Below, piece after piece: positions 14,342 through 23,000 of a stretch of 45,000 nucleotides of DNA. The stretch comes from Rhodobacteraceae bacterium KLH11. Its GTDB lineage: Bacteria; Pseudomonadota; Alphaproteobacteria; Rhodobacterales; Rhodobacteraceae. The DNA is taken from contig DS999531.1 of NCBI GenBank assembly GCA_000158135.1, positions 1,282,635 to 1,327,634 of the forward strand, written 5' to 3'. The number at the start of each line of letters is the position of its first letter. Position 1 is the stretch's first letter. A program made the position numbers and the translations under genes. The notes under the pieces are model-generated. The model saw only the letters and a list, made by a program, of their open reading frames with translations, was not told the DNA's origin and searched no databases.

Positions 14342-15969
14342 GCCAGAAAGCCATCATCTACGCGCGTGTCAGCTCTCGTGCACAAGCAAGCGATGGGCAC
14401 GGATTATCCAGTCAGGAAAAACGGTGTCGGGATCACGCAAACGCAAAGGGATATGAGGTTGTCGCCACCTTCCCGGATACGATCTCCGGCGGCGTCGACT
14501 TCATGCAGCGCCCCGGCATGGTGGCACTACTCAGCTTCCTCGACGCCCAGCCAGATGAAAACTTTGTCGTCATCTTTGATGACCCCAAGCGCTTCGCACG
14601 ATCCACGCGGTTCCATATCGATCTGCGTGATGCACTTCGCCAGCGTGGTGCGCGGATTGAGTGTCTAAACTTCAAGTTTGATGACACGCCGGAAGGCGAA
14701 TTTATTGAGACGATCATTGCCGCGCAGGGTGAGCTTGAGCGGAAGCAAAACGGTCGGCAGGTTGCCCAGAAAATGCGCGCTCGCATGGAGGCCGGATATT
14801 GGATTCATAACCCTCCCGTTGGCTACCGCTATGAAACCCAGAAAGGGCGTGGAAAGGTCCTTGTGCCTAATCCGCCCTTTGACGATCTCATTCGGGAAGC
14901 CTTCGAAGGCTTCGCTTCCGGTCGATTTGCGACACAAGCCGAAGTCAAACGCTTCTTTGAGTCGTTCCCAGATTTCCCATACCTCAAAAATGGCAAGCTC
15001 GTGCAGCAGCGTGTGACAGATATTCTGACGCATCCGATTTACACTGGGCACATCTGCTCTGAAAACTACGGAATCAATTGGCTCAAAGCCCAGCATGAAC
15101 CGCTGATCTCGCTCGAAACCTTTGACAAGGTGCAGGGGCACCGTGCTGGCAAGGCCAAGGCCCCCAAACGCAAGAATATCGGTGATGCCTTCGCTCTGCG
15201 CGGAATCGCCGTCTGCGCCTGCTGTGAGGTGCCGCTGCGGTCATCCATCACAAAGGGCAATGGCGGGCATTATGCATATTACCTCTGCCAGACCAAAAAA
15301 TGTGAAAATTACGGTAAATCTATCAAGCGCGATCAGCTCGAGAGCGATGTCGGTGACATCATCAGAACGCTGCAGCCTGATCCAACATCCGTTCGGCTGC
15401 TGACAGATATGTTCCGCCACATCTGGGACGCGCGACGCAACCAAGCAGCAGGCATCCTTCGCGCAGGCAAACGCCAGATCGCCAGCATGGACAAAGAGAT
15501 CGAGAAGCTTCTTGACTTGATCATGGCCTCCAAAAACACGACCGTGATCCGGAAATACGAGGAGAAAATCGAACAGCACGAACATGATAAGGCGCGTTTG
15601 ACCGAAAAACTGGCCAAACAGGCTGAGCCCAAAGGCACCTTCGAGGAAAAACTAGAACCTGCGATCACCTTCCTCACAAGCCCTTGGAAAATCTGGGAAA
15701 CACCGGGAAACGCGCAGGTTCATATGCGCAGATTGATCCTGAAACTAGCCTTCAAAACCCCTATCAAATACTGCCGAAATCAGGGACCTAGAACCCCGGA
15801 AATAGCGTTACCATTCAAAACGTTAAGGGGGATTACAGACCCGAAAGTCTGTTTTGGTGCCCAGGAGAGGACTCGAACCTCCACGTCCATACGGACACTA
15901 GCACCTGAAGCTAGCGCGTCTACCAATTCCGCCACCTGGGCAGGTGTCGTGGAGGGGCGTTTAAGCTGA
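14338..15969 (+). CDS. Large serine recombinase (site-specific integrase) at tRNA-Leu
   Basis: A 543-residue recombinase. The N-terminal resolvase domain (residues ~4-150) has the catalytic serine in IIYARVSSRAQ and the arginines around FDDPKRFARSTRFHIDLRDA. A Recombinase domain follows (~165-290). Then come a zinc-ribbon region with C-x-C-C (VCACCEVPLRSS) and YYLCQTKKC, and a coiled-coil (~375-440). The ATG at 14338 follows AGGAGG and overlaps the preceding gene. It should integrate or excise the element to its left. The normal domain seems to finish near ALPFKTLRGI (~15830). The frame then continues antisense through the whole tRNA-Leu(CAG) gene to 15969, so the last ~45 residues are encoded by the attachment region and would change on excision. 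Confidence 0.88.
   Translation: MSQKAIIYARVSSRAQASDGHGLSSQEKRCRDHANAKGYEVVATFPDTISGGVDFMQRPGMVALLSFLDAQPDENFVVIFDDPKRFARSTRFHIDLRDALRQRGARIECLNFKFDDTPEGEFIETIIAAQGELERKQNGRQVAQKMRARMEAGYWIHNPPVGYRYETQKGRGKVLVPNPPFDDLIREAFEGFASGRFATQAEVKRFFESFPDFPYLKNGKLVQQRVTDILTHPIYTGHICSENYGINWLKAQHEPLISLETFDKVQGHRAGKAKAPKRKNIGDAFALRGIAVCACCEVPLRSSITKGNGGHYAYYLCQTKKCENYGKSIKRDQLESDVGDIIRTLQPDPTSVRLLTDMFRHIWDARRNQAAGILRAGKRQIASMDKEIEKLLDLIMASKNTTVIRKYEEKIEQHEHDKARLTEKLAKQAEPKGTFEEKLEPAITFLTSPWKIWETPGNAQVHMRRLILKLAFKTPIKYCRNQGPRTPEIALPFKTLRGITDPKVCFGAQERTRTSTSIRTLAPEASASTNSATWAGVVEGRLS
15835..15855 (+). terminator. Short hairpin with T run inside the recombinase 3' region
   Basis: ACAGAC-CCGAAA-GTCTGT is a perfect 6-bp stem followed by TTT, just before the tRNA 3' end. 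It could end recombinase-operon transcription and protect the convergently read tRNA-Leu gene. The stem is short, so this is tentative. Confidence 0.4.
15855..15941 (-). tRNA. tRNA-Leu (anticodon CAG)
   Basis: Read on the minus strand, the sequence folds as a class II tRNA: a 7-bp acceptor stem (GCCCAGG with CCTGGGC), the D-loop GGTAGACGC, anticodon stem CTAGC/GCTAG around loop TTCAGGT giving anticodon CAG, a long variable arm, the T-loop GGTTCGAGTCC, and encoded CCA (15855-15857). Its 3' end faces the large serine recombinase, the usual arrangement when a tRNA 3' end is an integration site. No second copy of the tRNA 3' end was spotted to the left. Confidence 0.95.
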
Positions 15970-16135
15970 CTGGCGGAGAGCGTCAACCGGATTCGCGGAG
16001 AATCTTGAAAGTTTTTTGATACTCCCGCTGGGACATCGATCAAAATGCCCGGCTTTCACGGAGACGTGGCGATATTGCGGCTTGTTCGCTGGCGGCGTGG
16101 GGGGTAGATCAGAACCAGACAGGAGGAGCGCCATC

Positions 16136-17119
16136 ATGTCCAAACTGGTTACGATTTACGGTGGATCGGGCTTTGTCGGTCGCTATATCGCGCGTCGCAT
16201 GGCGTCGGAAGGCTGGCGCGTGCGGGTTGCGGTTCGGCGGCCCAATGAGGCTATGTTTGTCAGGCCTTATGGCGTTGTGGGTCAGGTTGAGCCGATCTTG
16301 TGCAATATCCGCGATGATGCCTCGGTTGCTGCTGCGATGCAGGGCGCTGATGCTGTGGTGAACTGCGTCGGCGTTCTGAATGAGATTGGCAAGAATGAAT
16401 TTGGTGCCGTGCAGGCCGAGGGGGCAGAGAGGATTGCCCGGTTGGCCGCCACGCAAGGGATTGCGCGCATGGTCCATATCTCGGCAATCGGGGCCGATCC
16501 GGGTTCCGACAGCGACTACGCGCGGACCAAGGCGCAGGGCGAAGCCGGTGTGCTACAGCATATGCCGGGTGCGGTCATTCTGCGCCCCTCCGTTATTTTT
16601 GGAACCGAAGATCAGTTCTTTAACCGCTTTGCGGGAATGGCGCGGATGAGCCCGTTTTTGCCGCTGGTCGGGGCCGATACGCGGTTTCAGCCCGTCCATG
16701 TTGACGATGTGGCGCAGGCCGCTGTTCAGGGCGTTCTGGGTCGGGCCGTGGCGGGTGTATATGAACTCGGCGGGCCCGAAGTTCAGACTTTCCGTGCCCT
16801 GATGCAGCAGATGCTGGGGGTTATCTATCGCCGTCGCATCATCATCGGGATACCCCTCTGGATGGCCCGGATTATGGCGGGTGTGCTGGATATCGCAAAA
16901 TTCATCAGCTTCCAGCTGTTTCCCAACCCCATCCTCACCCGGGATCAGGTGAAGAATCTGCGGCGCGACAATGTGGTTGCAGAAGGGGCCAAAGGTTTTG
17001 CCGATCTGGGGATCGAGCCCGTGACGCTGGAAGCGGTGCTGCCCGAATACCTGTGGAAATTCCGCCCTTCTGGCCAGTATGACGACATTCAGAACTCGGC
17101 TGGAAATCTACGTATCTGA
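16136..17119 (+). CDS. NDUFA9-like NAD(P)-binding protein (complex I-associated SDR)
   Basis: A 327-residue atypical short-chain dehydrogenase. The N-terminal nucleotide-binding motif is VTIYGGSGFVGRYIARRMAS (residues 4-23, G-G-S-G-F-V-G). VVNCVGVLNE and HISAIGADPGSDSDYARTKA follow in the Rossmann fold. The pattern matches the bacterial relatives of the mitochondrial complex I subunit NDUFA9, which are thought to be structural or assembly proteins and bind NADPH. No complex I genes are in the window. The start at 16136 follows AGGAGG (16121-16126). The gene ends directly against the convergent uppP gene: both stop codons lie in the palindrome TGATCA, with no base between them. Confidence 0.8.
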   Translation: MSKLVTIYGGSGFVGRYIARRMASEGWRVRVAVRRPNEAMFVRPYGVVGQVEPILCNIRDDASVAAAMQGADAVVNCVGVLNEIGKNEFGAVQAEGAERIARLAATQGIARMVHISAIGADPGSDSDYARTKAQGEAGVLQHMPGAVILRPSVIFGTEDQFFNRFAGMARMSPFLPLVGADTRFQPVHVDDVAQAAVQGVLGRAVAGVYELGGPEVQTFRALMQQMLGVIYRRRIIIGIPLWMARIMAGVLDIAKFISFQLFPNPILTRDQVKNLRRDNVVAEGAKGFADLGIEPVTLEAVLPEYLWKFRPSGQYDDIQNSAGNLRI

Positions 17120-17923
17120 TCAGCTATAGGCGATCACGAGTAGCGTGGCTCCGAAGAGGGCACGATAGATCACGTAGGGCGTAAAACTGACACTGCGCAG
17201 AAGCCGCATCATCAGGTTGAGCGCCAGCAGCGCGGCGACAAACGCAAATGCTGCAGCGATTGCCCCGTCTTTTGCCAGTTCCCAATCAGAGCCGCGGATC
17301 ACGTCAACCGACAGCAACGTGCCCGAGGCCAGAATGGTGGGAATGGACATCAGCATGGCAATCCGGGCTCCGTCCTCTCTGGTATAGCCAAGCTGACGGG
17401 CGCCGGTGATGGTAATGCCCGACCGCGACGTTCCCGGGATCAGGGCCAGCACCTGCCACAGCCCCATGATGGCAGCGTCCTTCAAGCCCCATTCAGAGGC
17501 ATGTTTGATTTGGGCGCCTTTCTGATCCATCCAGTACAGAAGCAAACCAAAGCCCAGCATTGTCCAGCCGATAACCGCGACTGAGCGCAGGGATTGCTGA
17601 AGCCCGGTCAGATACAGAATCGCACCAACAATGACGGTTGGTATTGTTGCCACGATCAGACCTAACGCCAGCCGTGCCTCTGGCGTATCGATGCGCCCGC
17701 GAAGGGCATCGGGCAGGCCCATCAGCGCTTGTTTCACATCGGTCCAGAAATACAGCACAACCGCGCCAAGCGTTCCTATATGCACGGCCACATCAATGGC
17801 CAGCCCATGATCATTTGCGACCGTCAGACCCGGTAACAGGATCAAATGGCCCGAGGAAGACACGGGCAGGAATTCAGTAATGCCCTGGATAACCGCCACA
17901 AGAATCAAGTGGAAAAGGCTCAT
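17120..17923 (-). CDS. uppP: Undecaprenyl-diphosphatase
   Basis: This 267-residue inner-membrane enzyme removes a phosphate from undecaprenyl pyrophosphate to recycle the lipid carrier of peptidoglycan synthesis (also called bacA). The two family motifs are present: GITEFLPVSSSGHLILLPG near residues 14-32 and the PGTSRSG phosphate-binding motif near residue 165. About eight hydrophobic segments are seen. The ATG at 17923 gives the standard N-terminus MSLFHLILVAVIQG. The open frame continues 52 codons further left-strand upstream, but that part is polar and unlike the family. A perfect inverted repeat lies at 18000-18018 between this gene and the divergent gltD. Confidence 0.93.
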   Translation of the reverse strand: MSLFHLILVAVIQGITEFLPVSSSGHLILLPGLTVANDHGLAIDVAVHIGTLGAVVLYFWTDVKQALMGLPDALRGRIDTPEARLALGLIVATIPTVIVGAILYLTGLQQSLRSVAVIGWTMLGFGLLLYWMDQKGAQIKHASEWGLKDAAIMGLWQVLALIPGTSRSGITITGARQLGYTREDGARIAMLMSIPTILASGTLLSVDVIRGSDWELAKDGAIAAAFAFVAALLALNLMMRLLRSVSFTPYVIYRALFGATLLVIAYS

Positions 17924-17999
17924 CTGCTCTGCCGATGCTGTGGTCGTTTTGTTGTGACCAATGGGTATAAGCATGGGGCGGTGAAGGAAAGTACTCATA

Positions 18000-18018
18000 T
18001 AGGTCCATATCGGACCTA
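18000..18018. promoter_or_regulatory. Inverted repeat in the uppP-gltD divergent promoter region
   Basis: TAGGTCC-ATATC-GGACCTA is a perfect 7-5-7 dyad 77 bases upstream of uppP and 134 bases upstream of gltD. It may be an operator for either gene. No regulator is suggested by the motif. Confidence 0.4.
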
Positions 18019-18151
18019 AAATTAGGTGAATAACCTTAGGAATTTCCGGGTCACTTATGTTTTTCTCAAAGTAAGTCATAATTACTGACTTTTAATTCTC
18101 CTCAACTTCTTTTAAAGAGGCCCGAGCAAGCCAATTCATGGAGTCTGACCC

Positions 18152-19585
18152 GTGGCCAAGCAACCGATGCTGAAATTTGTGCAGATCGACCGTGTCATGC
18201 CGCAAAAGCGTGACGCCAATGAGCGCAAGGATGACTTTGATGAAATCTATGCCGAGTTCGCAGCGGAGAAAGCGGCCGAGCAGGCCAGCCGGTGCAGTCA
18301 ATGCGGCGTTCCCTATTGTCAGTCGCATTGCCCGCTGCATAACAACATCCCCGACTGGCTGCACCTGACGGCCACCGGGCGGCTGGAAGAGGCCTATCAG
18401 ACCAGTCAGGCCACGAATACTTTCCCCGAGATCTGTGGCCGCATCTGCCCGCAGGATCGTCTGTGCGAAGGTAATTGTGTGATTGAACAGTCGGGCCATG
18501 GCACAGTCACCATTGGCACGATCGAGAAATACATTACCGATACGGCCTGGGACAAAGGCTGGGTGAAACCCGCCACGCCGGGTGCGGAACGCAGCGAAAG
18601 CGTCGGCATCATCGGTGGTGGCCCCGGCGGTCTGGCCGCAGCGGATATGCTGCGCCGCGCTGGTATTCAGGTGACGGTTTATGACCGCCATGACCGCGCT
18701 GGTGGCTTGTTGATGTATGGTATCCCCGGTTTCAAGCTTGAGAAAGACATTGTGCAGCGCCGCAATGAGCTGCTGGCAGATGGCGGGGTGGCGTTTGAAC
18801 TGAATTGCGACGTCGACCCCACGAAATTCGAAGAAATTCGTGACAAGCATGATGCGGTGATCATCGCGACCGGCGTCTATAAATCGCGCGACCTGTCCAT
18901 GCCGGGCAGCGGTCTGGCCGGGATCGAGAAAGCCATCGATTTTCTGACCGCTTCGAACCGCAAGAGCTTTGGGGATACGGTTGAAGACTTTGACAATGGC
19001 CGCCTGAATGCCGATGGCAAAAAAGTTGTGGTCATTGGTGGTGGCGATACGGCGATGGATTGCGTGCGCACCTCGATCCGGCAGGGCGCGACCTCGGTCA
19101 AATGCCTCTACCGCCGCGACCGCGCCAATATGCCGGGCTCGCAGCGCGAAACCCAGAACGCCGAAGAAGAGGGCGTGATCTTTGAATGGCTCAGTGCGCC
19201 CAAAGGCTTTACCGGCGATGATGCTGTTGCGGGTGTGATGGTGCAAAAGATGCGCCTGGGTCAGCCCGATGCCTCGGGCCGTCAGGCCCCCGAGGTGATC
19301 GAGGGCGCGGACTACGTGGAAGAGGCTGATCTGGTCATCAAGGCGCTGGGTTTCGAGCCCGAAGATCTGCCCACATTGTTTGGTCAACCCGCGCTGCCGA
19401 TTACCCGTTGGGGTACCGTCAAGGCGGCCTTCCAGACCGGCGAGACCGAGATGGATGGCGTCTATGCGATCGGTGACATCGTGCGCGGGGCCTCACTTGT
19501 CGTATGGGCGATCCGCGACGGCCGGGATTGCGCCGATGCGATCCTTGACCGGTTCAACGCCAAAGCCGCCATCGCCGCCGAGTAA
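18152..19585 (+). CDS. gltD: Glutamate synthase (NADPH) small subunit
   Basis: A 477-residue beta subunit of glutamate synthase. It takes electrons from NADPH through FAD to the iron-sulfur centres and passes them to GltB for glutamate formation from glutamine and 2-oxoglutarate. The N-terminal Fe-S cysteines are clear (CSQCGVPYCQSHCP near residues 48-61 and CGRICPQDRLCEGNC near residues 94-108). An FAD-binding GGGPGGLAAADML follows near residue 153, and the NADPH-binding VVVIGGGDTAMDCV near residue 292. The GTG start has GGAG eight bases upstream. The gene leads an operon with a GFA-family gene and gltB. The gene order small subunit first with an insert is unlike the enterobacterial gltBD order. 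Confidence 0.95.
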   Translation: MAKQPMLKFVQIDRVMPQKRDANERKDDFDEIYAEFAAEKAAEQASRCSQCGVPYCQSHCPLHNNIPDWLHLTATGRLEEAYQTSQATNTFPEICGRICPQDRLCEGNCVIEQSGHGTVTIGTIEKYITDTAWDKGWVKPATPGAERSESVGIIGGGPGGLAAADMLRRAGIQVTVYDRHDRAGGLLMYGIPGFKLEKDIVQRRNELLADGGVAFELNCDVDPTKFEEIRDKHDAVIIATGVYKSRDLSMPGSGLAGIEKAIDFLTASNRKSFGDTVEDFDNGRLNADGKKVVVIGGGDTAMDCVRTSIRQGATSVKCLYRRDRANMPGSQRETQNAEEEGVIFEWLSAPKGFTGDDAVAGVMVQKMRLGQPDASGRQAPEVIEGADYVEEADLVIKALGFEPEDLPTLFGQPALPITRWGTVKAAFQTGETEMDGVYAIGDIVRGASLVVWAIRDGRDCADAILDRFNAKAAIAAE

Positions 19586-19609
19586 ACCCGGCAGTCAGGA
19601 GGGTCAGAT

Positions 19610-20044
19610 ATGTCTGAATTGCAAGGCCAGTGTATGTGCGGGGCGGTCACGGTAACCGCCACCCCCGCCCGTGACGCGCTGGGGGCGTGCCATTGCGATC
19701 AATGCCGTCGCTGGACCAGTTCGATGTTGGTGACCTTTCAGGCCGAATCCGGCTATGCCGCGCTGGGGCCGGTCAAAACCTTCACCTCTTCCGACTGGGC
19801 CGAGCGCGCTTTCTGCGCCGATTGCGGCTCGGCGCTGTGGTATCGGATCACTCTGCCGGGCGAGATGCACGGCCAGACCCAGATGGCCGCCGGTCTGTTC
19901 GAAGACACCGGAAATGATCTGAAACTTGAACTCTATATTGACAAAAAACCCCACGGTTACGCATTCGCAGGCCAGCGCCGGCAGATGTCCAAAGCCGAGG
20001 TCGAGGCGATGTATGCCTTACCCGAAGAAGGAGACCATCAATGA
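19610..20044 (+). CDS. GFA/CENP-V family zinc protein
   Basis: A 144-residue protein with the Gfa-like zinc-binding pattern: QCMCGAVTV near residues 7-15, CHCDQCRRW near residues 28-36 and FCADCGSALWY near residues 68-78. Members include glutathione-dependent formaldehyde-activating enzyme homologues, but most are uncharacterised, so activity is not assigned. The ribosome-binding site AGGAGGG (19597-19603) is strong, and the stop codon overlaps the gltB start (ATGA at 20041-20044). The gene is therefore translated as part of the glutamate synthase operon. Confidence 0.88.
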   Translation: MSELQGQCMCGAVTVTATPARDALGACHCDQCRRWTSSMLVTFQAESGYAALGPVKTFTSSDWAERAFCADCGSALWYRITLPGEMHGQTQMAAGLFEDTGNDLKLELYIDKKPHGYAFAGQRRQMSKAEVEAMYALPEEGDHQ

Positions 20045-23000
20045 CCAAATATGATGCAGAATGGGTACGGGCCGAGGAAACCAAGCGCAAATGGATGGCT
20101 GAAAATGGTCTCTATTCCGAGGAAGAAGAGCATTCTTCCTGCGGGGTTGGTCTGGTTGTATCTGTCGATGGCAAGAAAAGCCGCAAGGTGGTGGATGCGG
20201 GGATCGATGCGCTTAAGGCGATCTGGCACCGCGGCGCGGTGGATGCGGATGGGAAAACCGGTGACGGCGCGGGCATCCACGTACAAATCCCGGGCCCGTT
20301 CTTCTATGACCAGATACGTCGCACAGGGCACGAACCCAATCTGGATGAGTTGATCGCGGTTGGTCAGGTCTTTCTGCCGCGCACCGATTTTGGGGCGCAG
20401 GAGCAGTGCCGGACCATTGTCGAAACCGAAGTGCTGCGCATGGGCTACTATATCTATGGCTGGCGTCACGTGCCGGTCGATGTGACCTGTCTGGGGGAAA
20501 AAGCCAATGCGACCCGGCCCGAGATCGAACAGATTCTGATCTCGAACTCCAAGGGCGTTGATGAGGAGACATTTGAGCGTGAGCTCTATGTCATTCGTCG
20601 CCGTATCGAAAAGGCTGCGGCGGCTTCGGGCATTTCCGATCTGTATCTGGCCTCGCTCAGCTGCCGCTCGATCATCTACAAGGGCATGATGCTGGCCGAG
20701 CAGGTCGCCGTGTTCTACCCCGACCTGATGGATGAACGCTTTGAATCGGCGTTTGCGATCTATCACCAGCGGTATTCGACCAACACCTTCCCGCAATGGT
20801 GGCTGGCACAGCCGTTTCGCATGCTGGCCCATAATGGCGAGATCAATACGCTCAAAGGTAATATCAACTGGATGAAAAGCCATGAAATCCGCATGGCAAG
20901 CAATTCGTTTGGCGACCACGCCGAAGATATCAAGCCGATTATTGCAGGCGGGTCGTCGGATTCCGCCGCATTAGACTCGGTTTTTGAAGTTTTGGTGCGT
21001 GCGGGCCGCTCGGCGCCTATGGCGAAAACCATGCTGGTGCCGGAAAGCTGGTCCAAGCAGGCGGTGGAACTGCCGCAGGCCTGGCGCGATATGTATTCCT
21101 ATTGCAACTCGGTGATGGAGCCATGGGATGGCCCCGCAGCGCTGGCGATGACAGATGGTCGCTGGGTGTGCGCCGGTCTTGACCGGAATGGTCTGCGCCC
21201 GATGCGGTATGTGGTAACAGGCGACGGCTTGGTTATCGCGGGTTCCGAGGCCGGGATGGTGCCAATTGATGAGGCCTCCGTGACCGAGAAGGGTGCGCTG
21301 GGCCCGGGTCAGATGCTGGCTGTCGACATGAAAAAGGGCAAACTGTTCCGCGACAAGCAGATCAAGGACAAACTGGCGCGGGCTCTGCCCTTCGGGGATT
21401 GGGTCAGCAAGATTCACGATCTGGACGGAACGCTTGCCGGTGTGACCGAGACCGCGATTTTCGCGGGTGAGGACCTGCGCAAACGCCAGATCGCAGCAGG
21501 GTATTCGATCGAAGAACTGGAACAGATTCTGGCCCCGATGGCCGAAGATGGCAAAGAATCACTCGCGTCGATGGGCGACGATACGCCTTCGGCGGTTCTG
21601 TCCAAGCAATACCGGCCGCTCAGCCATTTCTTCCGTCAGAACTTCAGCCAGGTCACCAATCCGCCGATCGACAGCTTGCGTGAATACCGCGTGATGTCGT
21701 TGAAAACGCGGTTCGGGAACCTCAAGAACGTGCTGGACGAAGACAGCAGCCAGACCGAGATTGTGGTGCTGGAAAGCCCCTTTGTTGGCAATGCGCAATG
21801 GGACAAGCTGGTTGAAAGCTTCGATGCGCCTCTGGTCGAAATCGATTGTAGTTTTGAATCCGGTCAGGGGGCGCTGGGCACCGCTTTGGCCCGTATCAGA
21901 GCCGAAGCGGAAGAGGCCGTTCGGTCTGGTGCCGGGCATCTGGTGCTGTCGGACATGGGCTCGGACGAGGGTCGTGTGGCGATGCCGATGATTCTGGCCA
22001 CCAGTGCGGTGCATTCACACCTGACCCGTCAGGGGCTGCGTACTTTCTGTTCCTTGAATGTGCGGTCGGCAGAATGTGTGGACCCGCATTACTTTGCCGT
22101 TCTGATCGGGTGTGGTGCGACTGTTGTGAACGCCTATCTGGCTGAGGATTCGCTGGCTGACCGCATTGATCGCGGTCTGCTTGATGGGACCCTGACCGAA
22201 AATGTCGCGCGTTATCGTGAGGCGATTGATCAGGGGTTGCTGAAGATCATGGCCAAGATGGGTATCTCGGTGATCTCATCCTATCGCGGTGGTCTGAATT
22301 TTGAGGCGGTGGGCCTCAGCCGCGCTATGGTGGCCGAATATTTCCCCGGTATGACCAGCCGGATTTCCGGCATCGGGATCACCGGCATTCAGACCAAGCT
22401 GGAAGAGATACACGCCAAAGGCTGGGACAGCGGTCTGGACGTGCTGCCCATCGGTGGCTTCTACAAAGCGCGCAAATCGGGCGAGACCCACGCGTGGGAA
22501 GCGACCTCGATGCATATGATGCAAATGGCCTGTAACAGAGCCTCATATGAGCTGTGGAAGCAGTATTCAGCCAAGATGCAATCCAACCCGCCGATCCACC
22601 TGCGCGATCTGATGGATTTCAAGCCGCTGGGCAAGCCGGTGCCGATTGAAGAGGTTGAATCGATCACCTCGATCCGCAAACGCTTTGTCACGCCAGGCAT
22701 GTCGCTGGGCGCGCTGAGCCCTGAGGCGCACAAAACGCTGAACGTGGCGATGAACCGGATCGGCGCGAAATCCGATAGTGGTGAGGGTGGCGAAGACCCG
22801 GCGCATTTCGTGCCCGAACCCAATGGTGATAACCCCTCGGCCAAGATCAAACAGGTGGCCTCGGGCCGGTTCGGGGTGACCGCCGAGTATCTGAACCAGT
22901 GTGAAGAGCTGGAGATCAAGGTCGCTCAGGGTGCGAAACCGGGTGAGGGTGGTCAGCTGCCTGGCATGAAGGTCACCGACCTGATTGCGCGCCTGCGCCA

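Noticed and set aside
15858..15969. Recombinase C-terminal residues as a genuine protein domain
   Set aside because: These codons are the antisense of tRNA-Leu and its flank, so they are best seen as read-through of the attachment region and not a conserved domain.
18092..19387. Long open frame (431 codons) on the minus strand opposite gltD
   Set aside because: It is fully antisense to a gene with clear glutamate synthase motifs, has no family likeness, and arises from GC-rich codon bias.
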